Of a stretch of DNA of 64,000 nucleotides, positions 23,201 through 31,923 are shown one piece after another. Each line of letters starts with the position of its first letter. The stretch's first letter is position 1. The DNA lies in NCBI GenBank assembly GCA_905221605.1, contig CAJNDS010002246.1:394501-458500 (forward strand). The letters run 5' to 3'. The notes under the pieces were generated by a model. The model was not told the DNA's origin, did no database searches, and saw only the letters and a list, made by a program, of their open reading frames with translations. Both the position numbers and the translations under genes were made by a program. The DNA comes from Symbiodinium natans (lineage: Eukaryota > Sar > Dinophyceae > Suessiales > Symbiodiniaceae).

Positions 23201-26200
23201 TCATCAAGAGCCAATGAAAGCCCGGTTTAGTGTACAATTCAAGGTAGCAAAAAGGCCCTGAATATTAGGTGATTAGCGCAACGTATTTGCATCCCCCAAA
23301 ACAACATGGTTAACGTTCTCGCAAGGGTGCCCCTCCTTGTCCAAGTCAAACGACCATGGGCTCTCTCCTGGCTTCGTTAAACCCGCCCAAGCCCCTTAAG
23401 AACCCCTCACCTCTAACCTCCCTCGCCATAAACGTAAAACAAACTCACGCACACACACAACAGGGCAATTAACACCATAAACCCCAAATCCTAAACCCTA
23501 AACCCTAAACCCGTAACAGACCCAGCCTTGAGCGTCACGACCTTGGGAGCCCTCTTGGCAGGCCTTTGCGGCGTTAAGACTTTTCGAGTTTGGGGTTTCA
23601 GGTTTCGAGTAGCATGTTGCAGGGCGCTAAACCCCTAAACCCTACATCCTAAACCCTCAACCCTACACCCTACACCCTAAACCCTAAGCCCTAAACCCTG
23701 AACCCTGGGGTTCTTTAGCGGGCTGAATCTGTGGGTTTTGTGCCCAAAGACCATATCTTGGGGTTGAGGTAAGGATTTAGGGCCGTGGTAGGGTTCACAC
23801 CTAAGCCTAAGGGTCCATGGACCCTTAGGGTAACACAAGATCCGGATAGAAGAGGCCCTTCTTTCTGTTGCGAATATAGCAACCCATCACCCGAGTTGGC
23901 ATGGTTTCGGGTTTCGGGTTGAAATGTTCCCCCTTATAGCAACAGTCCTCAAGAGGGATTCTAGTACCCCCCCCCCATTATAATCGCTATTAAGGACTGT
24001 TCGTACAAAGGGGGAACATCCCAAGTTTAGGGTTTAGGGTTTAGGGTTTAGGGTGCCGAGTGCACGGGGGAGGGGTGGATGGGCAGAGCTTTCTTCAGTA
24101 GGGTGGGATCACTGGCTTGCGGGCAGGGGGCTCAAGAGTCCCTATTAAGGACTGTTAGTACAAGGGGGGACATCAGAATTCCTCAAGCCCTAAACCCTAA
24201 ACCCTAAACCCTAAACCCTAAACCCTAAACCCTAAACCCTAAACCTTAGCCTTACTCCAAGACTTCCAGAAGGCAAGCCTTGCGGCGAGTATGTAGTTGA
24301 CTGGTAGACTGTCAGGTCAAGCGAGTGCTGGGGTTCCCATTAACTCCTTAATAATCAGGGCACCCTTGTTCTTACCATTAAGTTCTAACAAGGAACCCCA
24401 AAAACAAAAAGGGTATAAGGGTACTACTGGGGGATCTAGAGTTCTATCTAAGCTGTTCAGCTGCCGCTAAACCTTAAACCCTAAACCCTAATCCTCAAAC
24501 CTGAACCCTAAACTTCTAATGTAACTTGCTGGCCTTTTGGCACCAAACTGGTCCTAGGGTTTAGAGACCTTGGGGATTTCTACAAATCTCTTTTGCTTGG
24601 TCCTGAAGGTCAAGGGATTGGAAAGGTCTATAGAGATAAAACCCAGAACCCTAAACTCTCACCCTTCACCCTTCACCCTAAACCCTAAGCCCTAACCCCG
24701 AAAACGATGAAACCCTAAACCTTAGGAACATTACGCCTAAAACAACTAAATCCTAAACCCTAAACCCTAAACCCTAAACCCTAAACCTTCAAGCCCAGCA
24801 TCTTGGTAGAACTGGACGCCGGCTCGGTGCCCGGCTCCGCGTCCTTCCAGTTAGGGGTTTAGGGTTTAGTGTTTAGGGTTTTGGGTTTAGGGTTTAGAGT
24901 TTGGGGTTTATAGGGTTTAGGGTTTAGGGTTTGGGGTTTAGAGTTTAGCGTTTAGGGTTTGGGGTTTAGGGTTTGGGGTTTAGAGTTTGGGGTTTATAGG
25001 GTTTAGGGGGTTCTCGGGGTTCAGGGGGGGGGAGGCTGGGGGGGGGGGGGGGGGGGGGTTCTCGGGGTTCAGGAAATTTGCCCGCTCTTTACATGACCTT
25101 GCCCGCTCTTCACATGACCTTGCCCGCTCTTTGCATGACCTTGCCCAAGTTCATAAAACATTTGGTTAGGCCATAAAAAAGAGCGGGCAAGTTCACACAA
25201 AGATTGCGCAAGGTTATAAAACTTGGGCAAGGCCATGGGTCAGCCGACGGATCGTGTCCAGGAATTTTACGACCTTGCCCCAATGTGTATATGACCTTGC
25301 CCGCTCTTGATGTGACCGTGCCTGCTCTTGATAGGACCTTGCGCAATGATTATATACCAATGCACATGAGTCATTGACATTCATATTAATATTATTACAT
25401 ATGTATATATGATGTGGAGGTTTAGGGTTCCCCACAAACCCCACACCCTCGGGGGAGGATCTGCCACGCTGAGCTTACGAGCCAGATTCCCCAAACACCC
25501 TGCTTAGTATGCTTTCTGGGGAACTCCATAAGAAGGCTATAACCCAAGCCCCTGGGACAATGTCGAACGCAGCCACGCAGATCCACTGAAGGGCCCCGAT
25601 GAACTAACTTCTTACTTAAAGAGGTAATTACTGGTCTGCACGCTGCTAATGAATCAACTTGCAGCTCATGCGTGTATAGCCATCCAGCAACCTCCCCAAA
25701 GAAGGATCTGAAGCGCCACTAAAGAGCGACAGAGTGGCACTGTGTACTGACTTGCGAGGGCTCTGCTGCAGTTCTGCTTTCGTGATCGCCAAAGGCTCTC
25801 CTAACGACCCTAAACTCTGAATCCTAAACCCTACACCCTAAACCCTGAACCCGAAACCCAGTATTTTTTTCAAAGGTCGCAAGCCGATCCCACAAAACAG
25901 GGGCATCTCCATTTTCAGAGTGTTTAAAGCTTACTGGCTCTAGACGGGCCCTCATCCCCACCTGGGCTAACCCTATTCCGTCAACAAGAGCAAATACACG
26001 TAAATATGCATACATATGTATGCAGAAATAACATACAGACACACACACACATATATATATATATGTATAATGCGTATGTATACTATATATATATATAATT
26101 AGGAAGAGAGAGAGAGTGAGAGAGAAAGAGAACCAAAAACAAAATAAACAAGATTTAAACAACAATGTCCGACATCAAGAGTATACAGGTTGCTCGAGGT

Positions 26201-26625
26201 AAACCTTGCAAAATCCAGAGGCTCCATGTACCTCTTTAGCAGATACTTGGGCCTTAAAATCTTAAAGGAGTTCCGAAACAGTAGACTCTAGGACCCCAGC
26301 ATATAACACACAGGTACGGGGGACCCTTTCGGGTTCTGTGCCCAAAGGATCCATGTACCTATAGAGTGCATACTTGGGCCCTAAGGCTACTATACTTGGG
26401 CCCTAAGGCTATATACAGGAACCCCTTTAAGGCCTAAGTATATACTACATAGGTACAATGTACCATGTCATGGATCCTTAGGGTTTAGGGTTTACGGTTT
26501 AGGGTTTAGGGTTTCATGGATCCTTAGGGTGTGCCCACCTCGGCACACGCCTCTGCCCCCGCATCCGCGCCCGATTCCGCGCCCACGTCGGCGCCCGGGA
26601 GCGTCCGGCGCTTGCCCCGGGCCAT
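8204..26625 (-). CDS. Histone H3-family protein, CenH3-like, 12 candidate exons
   Basis: A nucleosome core histone of the H3 family, possibly the centromeric variant. A start exon and 11 downstream islands on the minus strand give about 200 residues. The fold is clear: IRYYMQDTS/LLIPKLRFQRVVRDI (alpha-N and alpha-1), LLALQEACESMLVGLFED (alpha-2), CAVHCKRVTIMPND (loop 2), then a divergent alpha-3. From IRYY to MPNDL every splice is in phase. The N-tail (MARGKRRTLPG...) lacks the ARTKQTARKS pattern of canonical H3. Loop 1 is one residue longer than in H3, and both are CenH3 traits. No CATD-type signature can be tested by eye. The intron between 20457 and 9868 is ~10.6 kb and holds a retroelement in antisense. 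Tail exons and the last two exons are less certain than the fold. Confidence 0.9.
8422..8446 (-). CDS. H3-like exon h10, candidate alpha-3 (ELMSRATA)
   Basis: After MPNDL this gives ELMSRATAG, comparable in position with H3 IQLARRIRG but weakly similar. Acceptor AG|GAG, donor GT (gtgagc). Confidence 0.6.
8785..8960. repeat. Degenerate CCCCTAAA/CCCCGAAA array
   Basis: Imperfect 8-9 bp units cccctaaac, cccccgaaa and ctccc. Its Gly/Phe/Arg-rich minus frame is a repeat artefact. It abuts the 3' side of exon h9. Confidence 0.9.
8987..9038 (-). CDS. H3-like exon h9, loop 2 (NVCAVHCKRVTIMPNDL)
   Basis: NVCAVHCKRVTIMPND matches H3 NLCAIHAKRVTIMPKD. Acceptor AG|G, donor GT (gtcgcc), phase 0. Confidence 0.97.
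9057..9178. repeat. Telomere array grading into TTTCGGG variant
   Basis: TTTAGGG units to about 9136, then six TTTCGGG units. It begins ~18 bp upstream of exon h9. Confidence 0.95.
9791..9868 (-). CDS. H3-like exon h8, alpha-2 (LLALQEACESMLVGLFED)
   Basis: LALQEACESMLVGLFED is nearly identical to the H3 alpha-2 helix. Acceptor AG|G, donor GC (gccgct); AT plus G of the next exon makes Met. This exon alone fixes the family. Confidence 0.97.
10301..12970 (+). CDS. Non-LTR retroelement polyprotein fragment: end of RT, zinc finger, RNase H
   Basis: Open for 889 codons and the only long frame in the window. The frame opens after TAA at 10295; the first ATG is residue 7 (10319). FIDD at residues 31-34 is reverse-transcriptase catalytic motif C, so the fingers and motifs A and B are gone. 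A CX2CX5HX4C finger (C383, C386, H392, C397) is typical of the region after RT in LINEs. RNase H follows with D455 (FLDGSA), E496 (RAELY), D516 (SDC), H569 (KAH) and D589 (LADRS), a full acidic set. A Cys-rich stretch lies near residues 650-680 and the frame ends at TGA. The 5' side joins telomere repeats ~90 bp upstream, so this is a 5'-truncated copy. It lies antisense inside the big H3-like intron. The clean frame suggests recent insertion. Confidence 0.93.
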   Translation: MQDLAVMINSAYAVFATVLNNVCPSISFRSFIDDAKFWTPENNRGELANALSCVEQFDQSIGQVLNPEKTTLLTKRQAKADRFLREVGRQSFRRKKTVKSLGYTQSCRLKGSVSIQNERAAKACQMLRKIAVLPLTQQQKQIHIHSNAHSKWVYGSEIQAPSARALHSVRSAVVACLFKKNPVRCPFLSMATRADPFLDPFGKWALHSFCKLRKMIRKHPGPAVRVLANAQGLAGKVQQTSNGVAAVFAFLCQELQWSILDAENFVVLTPQRGEICLAAGSSQHFKDELGVAVRTYLLRKVSCRHDCQLSSNISGIDIFLTRFLADSDFRSDKDFEFLKPFLQRLPSNHAHTRAILDLLMTGGVFTGPRLKAADMAHTDECWCKECAETHQHLFMECPLYANTRPIRGHEDAVSWTAGVFFAPHEVYKVGRFHDSLLQFPEISETFTVDEPIFLDGSAYHENWAALRAAACAVVIPDKLDIAVTLPGRDLTSQRAELYAAVLALKLTCGPVTLVSDCAAVVNRAISLKQHGYRREDILNYDNFDLWAAFLDEVHKRLDCDIKFIKVKAHVPSGYTGQPSHLTRGNALADRSAKQKAREAFLANLQELKPFIYRAVDIQTHAVATLLARKDMSQFDIAPDLCNDRALQPFSNAKLSCTCTCRPAKRVTGKSKPNCRQSCCVTHVGRLEQVFLNAVTRQQNFDSSISERLWSLHPAFRRVVFFNGILSPPLQQVHCGIVKIKRAPISNDALSAFSAFITDGRWKWGTKHTLDRTTWVALAVEFVATYGLFAGICDHEMTVGVFVRRFKDVFLQILAKHGVAAEHIVGIRHVKSFGFGNQSGLTCSGQFNNHSKVLAWVLRVSGDIASLDRCVKVKPLASIVPCWDGISPGL
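12971..13600 (+). other. 3' flank of the retroelement
   Basis: Unique sequence after the stop, without telomere repeats up to about 13.8 kb. It probably includes the element's 3' untranslated region. No poly-A tail, terminal repeat or target-site duplication could be fixed. A C-rich tract lies at 13258-13290 and 13365-13382. Confidence 0.4.
14138..14192. repeat. CCGTTGGGCCAAT repeat, 3 copies
   Basis: Three copies with ~12-17 bp periods. Confidence 0.85.
14690..16370. other. Telomere-free AT-rich block
   Basis: About 1.7 kb without any TTTAGGG unit, the longest such stretch outside the retroelement. It is dominated by ttcgttc, cattcattc, aataatatt and gcgct words with many short palindromes. 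No open frame of note and no terminal repeats were seen. Its composition differs sharply from both flanks. Confidence 0.7.
16500..17040. repeat. Degenerate T/G-rich repeat (TTTTTTGGTTTTCCG-like)
   Basis: Many imperfect copies of a 13-17 bp unit rich in TTTTTTGGTTTTC. The open frames here on both strands (Phe/Lys-rich) are products of the repeat. Confidence 0.75.
17106..17270. repeat. Tandem duplication, ~95 bp period
   Basis: The segment from gaggattaagggacaatt through gatcctttggg occurs twice (about 17110-17170 and 17204-17263) with few changes, each copy containing ccctaaaccctataaaccc. Confidence 0.85.
19187..19283. mobile_element. Inverted-repeat element C (type copy)
   Basis: Ends aggatccatgtacctatata and tatataggtacatggatcct, a 20-bp perfect terminal inverted repeat; arms contain tacttggcc-like and gggcccaagta. 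Confidence 0.92.
19905..19962. repeat. (TA)n/(CATATA)n microsatellite
   Basis: Almost pure alternating TA with a few C. Confidence 0.95.
20108..20209. mobile_element. Inverted-repeat element B
   Basis: Same arms, with an 18-bp C-tract at the centre (20156-20172). Confidence 0.88.
20457..20526 (-). CDS. H3-like exon h7, alpha-1 (LLIPKLRFQRVVRDI)
   Basis: LLIPKLRFQRVVRDI matches H3 LLIRKLPFQRLVREI. Acceptor AG|GC, donor GT (gtatga); AG plus G of the next exon makes Arg, with GTA repeated at both borders. Confidence 0.94.
20918..21034. repeat. Telomere array (TTTAGGG), ~116 bp
   Basis: Perfect units preceded by a G-tract (20893-20910). Confidence 0.97.
21359..21495. repeat. Variant array GTTTGGC then GTTTGGG
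   Basis: About five GTTTGGC units pass into G(C/T)TTGGG units and then to TTTAGGG, ending within ~30 bp of exon h6. Confidence 0.93.
21523..21595 (-). CDS. H3-like exon h6 (QIRYYMQDT)
   Basis: IRYYMQDT aligns with the H3 alpha-N IR.YQ.ST. Donor GC (gcttct); the last A plus GC of the next exon makes Ser. Acceptor AG|GGC is the best of several in-phase choices. Confidence 0.82.
22886..22936 (-). CDS. H3-like exon h5, candidate (GKLDKAKDEERRSYEEQ)
   Basis: A strongly coding-like charged helix. Acceptor AG|GGG, donor GC (gctaca), phase 0 on both sides. Not typical of H3 tails, so it could be a variant-specific insertion. Confidence 0.55.
23527..23553 (-). CDS. H3-like tail exon h4, candidate (RAPKVVTLK)
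   Basis: A 27-nt basic island resembling histone-tail sequence. Acceptor AG|AGG, donor GC (gctggg), phase 0. Confidence 0.5.
23931..24023. mobile_element. Inverted-repeat element B
   Basis: Both arms present; a detached right half is at 24136-24175. Confidence 0.88.
24279..24308 (-). CDS. H3-like tail exon h3, candidate (STSQLHTRRK)
   Basis: A basic 10-residue island with acceptor AG|TCT and donor GC (gcttgc), phase 0, feeding the next basic island. Confidence 0.45.
24801..24843 (-). CDS. H3-like tail exon h2, candidate (DAEPGTEPASSS)
   Basis: Open in phase 0 after h1: DAEPGTEPASSSTK. Acceptor AG|GAC. The 3' border is not settled (a GT, GA or GC donor are all near), and low-complexity tail sequence gives no family signal. 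Confidence 0.45.
25070..25345. repeat. Degenerate ~22 bp minisatellite, both orientations
   Basis: Units of cttgcccgctctttacatga recur about ten times; a middle part (25150-25235) carries them inverted (agagcgggcaaggt). Confidence 0.85.
26038..26125. repeat. (CA)n, (TA)n and (GA)n microsatellites
   Basis: acacacac, then tatata stretches, then gagagaga. Confidence 0.93.
26221..26478. mobile_element. Two adjacent elements C
   Basis: Copies at 26221-26327 and 26347-26478; the second has an internal duplication of tatacttgggccctaaggct. They lie just downstream of exon h1. Confidence 0.85.
26539..26625 (-). CDS. H3-like exon h1, start codon (MARGKRRTLPG)
   Basis: ATG at 26623-26625 in a good context (gcgccATGG), then MARGKRRTLPGADVG and an Ala/Gly/Glu-rich stretch. 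It is GC-rich and ends in GAG with a GT donor (gtgggc), phase 0. MARGK..T recalls an H3 start without the canonical tail. Confidence 0.72.
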
Positions 26626-26689
26626 GGCGCTCCGGACACTGGATCTTCCGGGGGCTTAAAACTTCATGTACCTAAGAAGCTTCTACCTT

Positions 26690-26783
26690 GGGATGTTCCC
26701 CCTTATACTAACAGTCCTTGGTAGGGACGAGAATGCGGGGTACGATGGACTGTTAGTCTGGGTAGTATAGTGGGGAACATCCC
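26690..26783. mobile_element. Inverted-repeat element B
   Basis: Both arms present, ~65 bp upstream of the H3-like start codon on the minus strand. It could include promoter sequence, but nothing shows this. Confidence 0.85.
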
Positions 26784-28400
26784 AACTTATACCCTGCACT
26801 TGCTTTTGATTTGGGCGCCTTCTTGCAAAGGGGCTCAAAGCAGCAGAGACTTGGGCTGAGGGTGGGGTGGGCTTAGGGTTCAGTGTTCTTTGGTTCAATC
26901 TGTCTCGGTTTGCGGGAATGCTGCCGTCTTTGAACTCCACCTTGGGAAACCTTATAAGGCCTATCTTGTGGTCTTTAGGATTTGGGGTTTCAGGGTTTCA
27001 GGGTTCAGGGTTTAGGGTTTAGGGGCTAGGGTTTAGGGGCCCTAAACCCTAAGCACCAAGAAACCTTGAAAACCCCCCTGGTCTACCAACTCACAGCTCC
27101 CCGCCTCGAGCTGGAGAAGAGCTTCCGGAACGTCGCGAGTTTTAGGGCTTTGGGGTTTCCGGGGGTTCTTTAGAGGGTTTTTTCTGTTGGTTTTTTATAG
27201 GGTTTCTGCAGGGTTTTTATAAGGTTTTAGGGTTTTGTTGTCATGTATTGTCGGGGTTCAAGGGAGTTTGGGTTTCAGCCTTCCAGAGTTCAGGGATTTG
27301 CGGCTTTAGAGATTTTGGGGTTTGAGGGCTTTACAGGTTTCAGGGTTTTAGGGTCGGAGGGTTTTTGGTGGGAGGGCTTCAGGTTGGAGGGATTAGAGGT
27401 TCGAGGAAAGTAGGTTTGAGGACTTTCGGGCTTTAAGTCTTGTTTCGTCTGTTTGTCAGCCCTAAGCCCTAAGCCCTAAACCCTAAACCCTAAACCCTAA
27501 ACCCTAAACCCTAAACCCATTTGTCCAGAAGGTATTCTAGTTGTTTGTGGGGCGCTTCGGGGCTTGGTTACAAAGCCTTCTTGGCAACGGTATATAGCGT
27601 ATCGCATGCAACCTGCAAGGTCTAACAACCGCATACACGACATAAAACAACAACACATCACATGGTTCATGGATTATGCCATTTGTATAACATGCATGGA
27701 TATAATCGTATAAGATGTATTTAACTGATGCCCTTCATACAGACAAAACCTACAACACATAACATGTAGCATATGAGACAAACGCTGATAAAGCAGATAA
27801 AGCCTTTTTCTATAACATGTGCATCATAGCATGGGACATGTCACATGTCGCGTATACCATGTGGTACTTAACAGATGCCTTTCACATAACACAGAATATG
27901 CAGCACACATCACATAGCAGATGGCAAGCACAACTCAACAAGATAACGCCTTATGACATGCGCAAACTAGTTGGAACTTGTCACATGTCACATATATAAC
28001 ATATAGCATGTAACACATGACATGCAAACACACAAGCATGTACGCATCTAATTTTTCATGCAAACATACAAACATACAAGCGCTGGCGTTAGGAACATGC
28101 AAACATACAAGGCGCACACACACACAAGCATGTAGACTGAGCAACTTGTTGTATAAGCCAAAAAGACATTGCATACGCGCAGTCGATCGTGGACTGTACC
28201 AATAGAAGCCCACATCAAACCCCAAAACAGCCCGGAACCCTGAGCATACCTTGGACCAACAACTTCTCTTCTTTGCCCAACAACCCGAATCAAACCCCAA
28301 GTCCTCAGTCCTCAATCCTCAATCCTAAACCCTAAACCCTAAACCCTAAACCCTAAACCCTATACCCTATTACTATAAGACCTAAATCAACAGGTAGGGG
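26784..28400. other. Upstream of the H3-like gene: repeats, no secure gene
   Basis: Telomere units near 27000 and 27470, a T/G-rich stretch (27130-27440), and the CATGT-rich block. An exon-like island at 27075-27130 is open on both strands. No promoter motif is recognisable. Confidence 0.5.
27620..28135. repeat. CATGT/ACATGCAAAC-rich block
   Basis: A telomere-free block of degenerate acatgt, cacatg and acatgcaaac words, with a loose ~100 bp period in 27700-27980. No gene seen. Confidence 0.7.
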
Positions 28401-28411
28401 CCAACCAAGGG

Positions 28412-28463
28412 CAGCACGTCGGCTTTCCCAGGCCTCGGCAGACATGCGCGCCCACACCCTGAG
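28412..28463 (-). CDS. Candidate exon, unknown product (VWARMSAEAWESRR)
   Basis: Acceptor CTCAG|G, donor GC (gctgcc). Faintly like an HMG-box turn, but too short to call. Confidence 0.4.
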
Positions 28464-28956
28464 TGGTTTAGGGTTTAGGGTTTAGGGTTTAGGGTTTAGG
28501 GTTCAAGGTTTAGAGTCAACCAAGCCATACCAAGCCCATCGAAGCCCTGGAAGTAGCCCCAAACCCTAAACCCTAAACCCCAAACCCCGAACTCCGTAAC
28601 CCTAAAACCTAAACCCTAAACCCTAAACCCTAAACCCTACACCCTACGCCCTAAACCAAAACCGAAGTTACCCCCGACTCTAGGAGGGCACGCCCTTGCT
28701 CTGCTCAAACTTACTGTTGGTTTGTAGGGAATCAGGGAAAATGAGGGAACCCTATATGAAACAGGGTTTAGGGTTTAGGGTTTAGGGTTTAGGGTTTAGG
28801 GTTTCGGGTTTCGGGTTTAGGGTTTAGGGTTTAGGGTTTATATTTCTGCTATTGGTGAGTGTGTATAAGGTTCCTTTGTAATATTGGTGAGTGTATATAC
28901 CTGGTGTCCTTTTGGGGGTACAAGATATAAAAACCCTACTTCAATGTCCCCCTATG

Positions 28957-29063
28957 CCCAGTAACCTAGGATTAAAAAGGATGCCCTTTTTTGCTTCCAG
29001 AGGTTTATGAGGGAACCTAGACCCCCCAAAAAAGGGGATAAGGGTACTACTGGGCATCCTAGT
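28957..29063. mobile_element. Inverted-repeat element D (type copy)
   Basis: Starts cccagtaacctaggattaaa and ends gtactactgggcatcctag; the arms pair loosely (aaaagg..gcccttttttg / aaaaaaggggataaggg). Confidence 0.85.
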
Positions 29064-29454
29064 ATACCCTTCAAGGGATTACATAGGGCACATTCCCTGC
29101 GCACCAGCAGTAAGCAAACGCAGCCGGGCCAAGGAGAAGAGGGTTTTCGAGGGATTTCATAACTAGGATGTTTAGGGTTTAGGGTTTTGGGTTTTGGGTT
29201 TAGGGATAAGGGTCCCTCAGAACAAACGCTCCTGAACATTCCCCTCTTAAACCCTAAAACCCCAAACCCTAAAGCCAATAAAGTCAGGCTGATCTTGAGA
29301 CATTTTGACGAGGTTGGTCTTGGAAGCGAGGCAGCACAGAATTTTGATTGAGAGTATCCGAAGTTTTTTTTGGGTTTAGGGTTTGGGGTTTCGGGTTTAG
29401 GGTTTGGGGTTTAGGAGGTGTAGGGTTTTTTCGTACGCTACAAAACAAGCCAGC

Positions 29455-29507
29455 ATTTAATTTCTTGGCGTTCTTCCCCTTCTTAACGTAGGGTCGCACT
29501 CGGTATG
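29455..29507 (-). CDS. Candidate exon, unknown product (YRVRPYVKKGKNAKKLN)
   Basis: 17 basic residues, acceptor TTGAG|CA, donor GC (gctggc). A stop precedes the acceptor in frame, which fixes the border. Possibly followed by TNLVKMSQDQPDF at 29283-29322. Confidence 0.5.
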
Positions 29508-29669
29508 CTCAAGGCAGAGCCCAATAACATGCTGCCCCTGAGAACCAAGCAGGGTGCAGGGTAAGGCTGAGGGACTAGGCTTCACACAGTAAACCCTAAA
29601 CCCTCACGGCTTAGGTCTAGGGCTTAGCGCACCCTCACCGCCACAAACCCCCTCAAAACTAATGGGCTT

Positions 29670-29793
29670 TACAGGGTGGGGCCCCCTTACTATACTAACT
29701 GTAGTTAAGGGACTTATAACCTAACTTAGGGTCCTTATAACCCAATTTAGGGCCCTTATAACTCTACTTATAACTAGGGGGCCCCACCCTGTA
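29670..29793. mobile_element. Inverted-repeat element A, copy 2
   Basis: Nearly identical to the copy at 1538. It is followed within 10 bp by an element of family C. Confidence 0.92.
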
Positions 29794-29802
29794 GGCCCCC
29801 AG

Positions 29803-29862
29803 GGGTCCATGTACCTACTTAGTATATACTTGGGCCCTAATGCTACTATAGGTACATGGAGA
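29803..29862. mobile_element. Inverted-repeat element C, short copy
   Basis: gggtccatgtacc...ggtacatgga, 60 bp. Confidence 0.85.
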
Positions 29863-29889
29863 CTCTGGGAGTGCTTGGGGACCGGAAAT

Positions 29890-30018
29890 GTCTACTCTAA
29901 ACCCTAAACCCTAAACCCTAAACCCTAAACCCTAAACCCTAAACCCTAAACCCTAAACCCTAAACCCTGAACCCTAAACCCTAAACCCTAAACCCTAAAC
30001 CCTAAACCCTGAACCCCG
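29890..30018. repeat. Telomere array (CCCTAAA), ~125 bp
   Basis: Near-perfect units with two CCCTGAA variants. Confidence 0.97.
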
Positions 30019-30726
30019 TGTCTCCTCTGCTCTCCGATGTGGATCGAGGCTCCGGCAGCCAGCCTCAGCAAGGGCCTTGCAATTTGCAAGGGAACTGCAG
30101 CCGCACGACCTGGCTGTAGGCAGTAAGCCTAAGCCCCCTCTAAAACGCACTAAACCCCTAAACCCTAAACCCTAATAAACCCTAAGCAGCTAAAAGCCAT
30201 GAACCCCTAACGCCTGTGATTCAGGTGAGCCGTGCTCAAACATGTCGGCGAGTTAACCTCTTCTGTTTGAAGGCTGTTTGAAGCTTGCAGCTTCCGCACG
30301 CGCATGTTCGGAGGGTTTAGGGTTTAGGGTTTAGGGTTTAGGGTTTAGGGTTTAGGGCTGTATGTAGATTTTTCTTAGGGTTTTATCTAGAAGCAGAGGG
30401 TGCATACGGGCTTTGGGTTGGGGTTCAGGGCTCGGCACCACGGAGTTCGCATGCGTGTCAATGGCCAAGTTGCAACACACTATCTCGGGCCTCATGGCAA
30501 TACTCATATTCGGGTTCAAGGTTTAAGGTTTAGGGTTTAGGGTCTAGGGTCTAGGGTTTAGGTTTAGCGTTTAGGGGTAGCTTTCCGCGCTCGTGAAATC
30601 TCTCTCTCTCTCTCTCTATCCGGTACAACTACCCTGACATGCCACTGACAGAAGACTCTAAGACCCTAAACGCCCTGTAAGGCATGCATCCAAATCCTAC
30701 CTAGGCCAGGTGTACTTAAGGGTCAT

Positions 30727-30952
30727 CCTATACTAGGATGGCCCTCAACACCCCTTCCGAAACATACTCCTACATATAATCCTCTTAAACCCCAGTAAGG
30801 GGAATTTCGAAAATCCCAAGGGCCTACCCGCACCCCTTACACAGTCAAAGCCTGAAAACATCAGAAGAGGGTTTTGGAAGTTCTTTTATAGTATGATTAT
30901 AAAGGGGCCCTAAGGGAATGCTATTAGTAATTATTCCGACCACTAAAGTACC
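30727..30952. mobile_element. Elements G and H side by side
   Basis: G (30727-30840): aggatggccctcaacacccc...aatcccaagggcct, related to 49333-49433, 57299-57345 and 63080-63155. H (30887-30952): tatagtatgattataaaggg...ttattccgacc, related to 43351-43455 and 45343-45405. Confidence 0.7.
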
Positions 30953-31023
30953 TTAAACCCTAAACCCTAAACCCTAAACCCTCAACCCTCAACCCTAAAC
31001 CCTAAACCCTTTGCGTGCCCAGC

Positions 31024-31093
31024 TGGGCATCCTGGCCAAGCATCGCCTTAGCCGCTGCAGCCGCCGTCCGGCTTAAATGGCTCAAGCTTGAAG
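31024..31093 (-). CDS. Candidate exon, unknown product (HLSRTAAAAAKAMLGQDAQL)
   Basis: Acceptor TTGAG|C, GC donors at gcgatg or nearby. Ala-rich. Confidence 0.42.
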
Positions 31094-31109
31094 GATTACT
31101 TTGAATAGG

Positions 31110-31206
31110 GTAGGTTTAGGGTTTAGGGTTTAGGGTTTAGGGTTTAGGGTTTAGGGTTTAGGGTTTAGGGTTTAGGGTTTAGGGTTTAGGGTTTAGGGTT
31201 TAGGGT
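31110..31206. repeat. Telomere array (TTTAGGG)
   Basis: Perfect units running into the 64-bp duplication. Confidence 0.97.
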
Positions 31207-31324
31207 TTAAGATTTAGGGCTCAGGGTTCAGGGCTTTCAGGGGAGGTCGGATTTCAAGTGGGTTTAGGGTTTAAGATTTAGGGCTCAGGGTTCAGGGCTT
31301 TCAGGGGAGGTCGGATTTCAAGTT
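31204..31324. repeat. Tandem duplication, 64 bp period
   Basis: taagatttagggctcagg through ggtcggatttcaag is present twice, offset by 64 bp, with near-identical copies. Confidence 0.9.
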
Positions 31325-31434
31325 TAAGGCTCACGGCTTAGGCTGTGGCAGATATACTGTTGACATGCGGTAAGATGAGGCAAGCCTAAACCCTAAACCC
31401 TAAACCGTGAACCCTAAATTTGCCAGGCTCAAAG

Positions 31435-31525
31435 CTTTGACTTTTGAGCCGTAGTGCCGGTCGTGCACACATTGGGGCTCAGCGTCTGCCTATTGCTTTG
31501 CACCATGTCGCAGACTAGCCAGCTC
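31435..31525 (-). CDS. Candidate exon, unknown product (MVQSNRQTLSPNVCTTGTTA)
   Basis: Open from a TAA at the upstream side through LASWLVCDMVQSN... to TGA. It could be an internal exon or a start exon at the Met. Confidence 0.42.
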
Positions 31526-31878
31526 GCAAGTTATTTGAGGCTTTAGGGTTTAGGGTTTAAGGTTCAGGGTTTAGGGTTTGAGAGTATTGTGGTTTTCTTG
31601 AGCGTCGGGGTTCCTATTGAAATCCGAAGCCCCCTGCTTCGGGCATCGCCCAAAGCAAGAACATGGGCGCTTCAACGATACATCTTTGCCGTACCGCACC
31701 GAACGGTTACTTCATCGAACCGAACCGCGCGGCACCCACCCCGCCACACCCTGCATAAACCTCAACCTCAGACTTTACGCCCTGCAATCTTACCGGTTTA
31801 GGGTTTAGGGTTTAGGGTTTAGGGTTTAGGGTTTAGGGTTTAGGGTTTAGGGTTTACCCTACATCCCAGCCCTGAACC

Positions 31879-31923
31879 CTTGACCCGAAGCCGGCCTGTG
31901 CCCTCAATGCCCCGCAGGAATCC
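31879..31923 (-). CDS. Candidate exon, unknown product (GFLRGIEGTGRLRVK)
   Basis: Acceptor TTCAG|GGA; donor could be GT at gtcaag or later. No family recognised. Confidence 0.42.

Noticed and set aside
26531-26650. Plus-strand Ala/Ser/Pro-rich frame
   Set aside because: Antisense of H3-like exon h1; the minus strand has the ATG context and leads into the histone fold.
28017-28315. Frames of 62-126 residues in the CATGT-rich block
   Set aside because: Cys/Val/Leu-rich repeats of the block translated; no domain.
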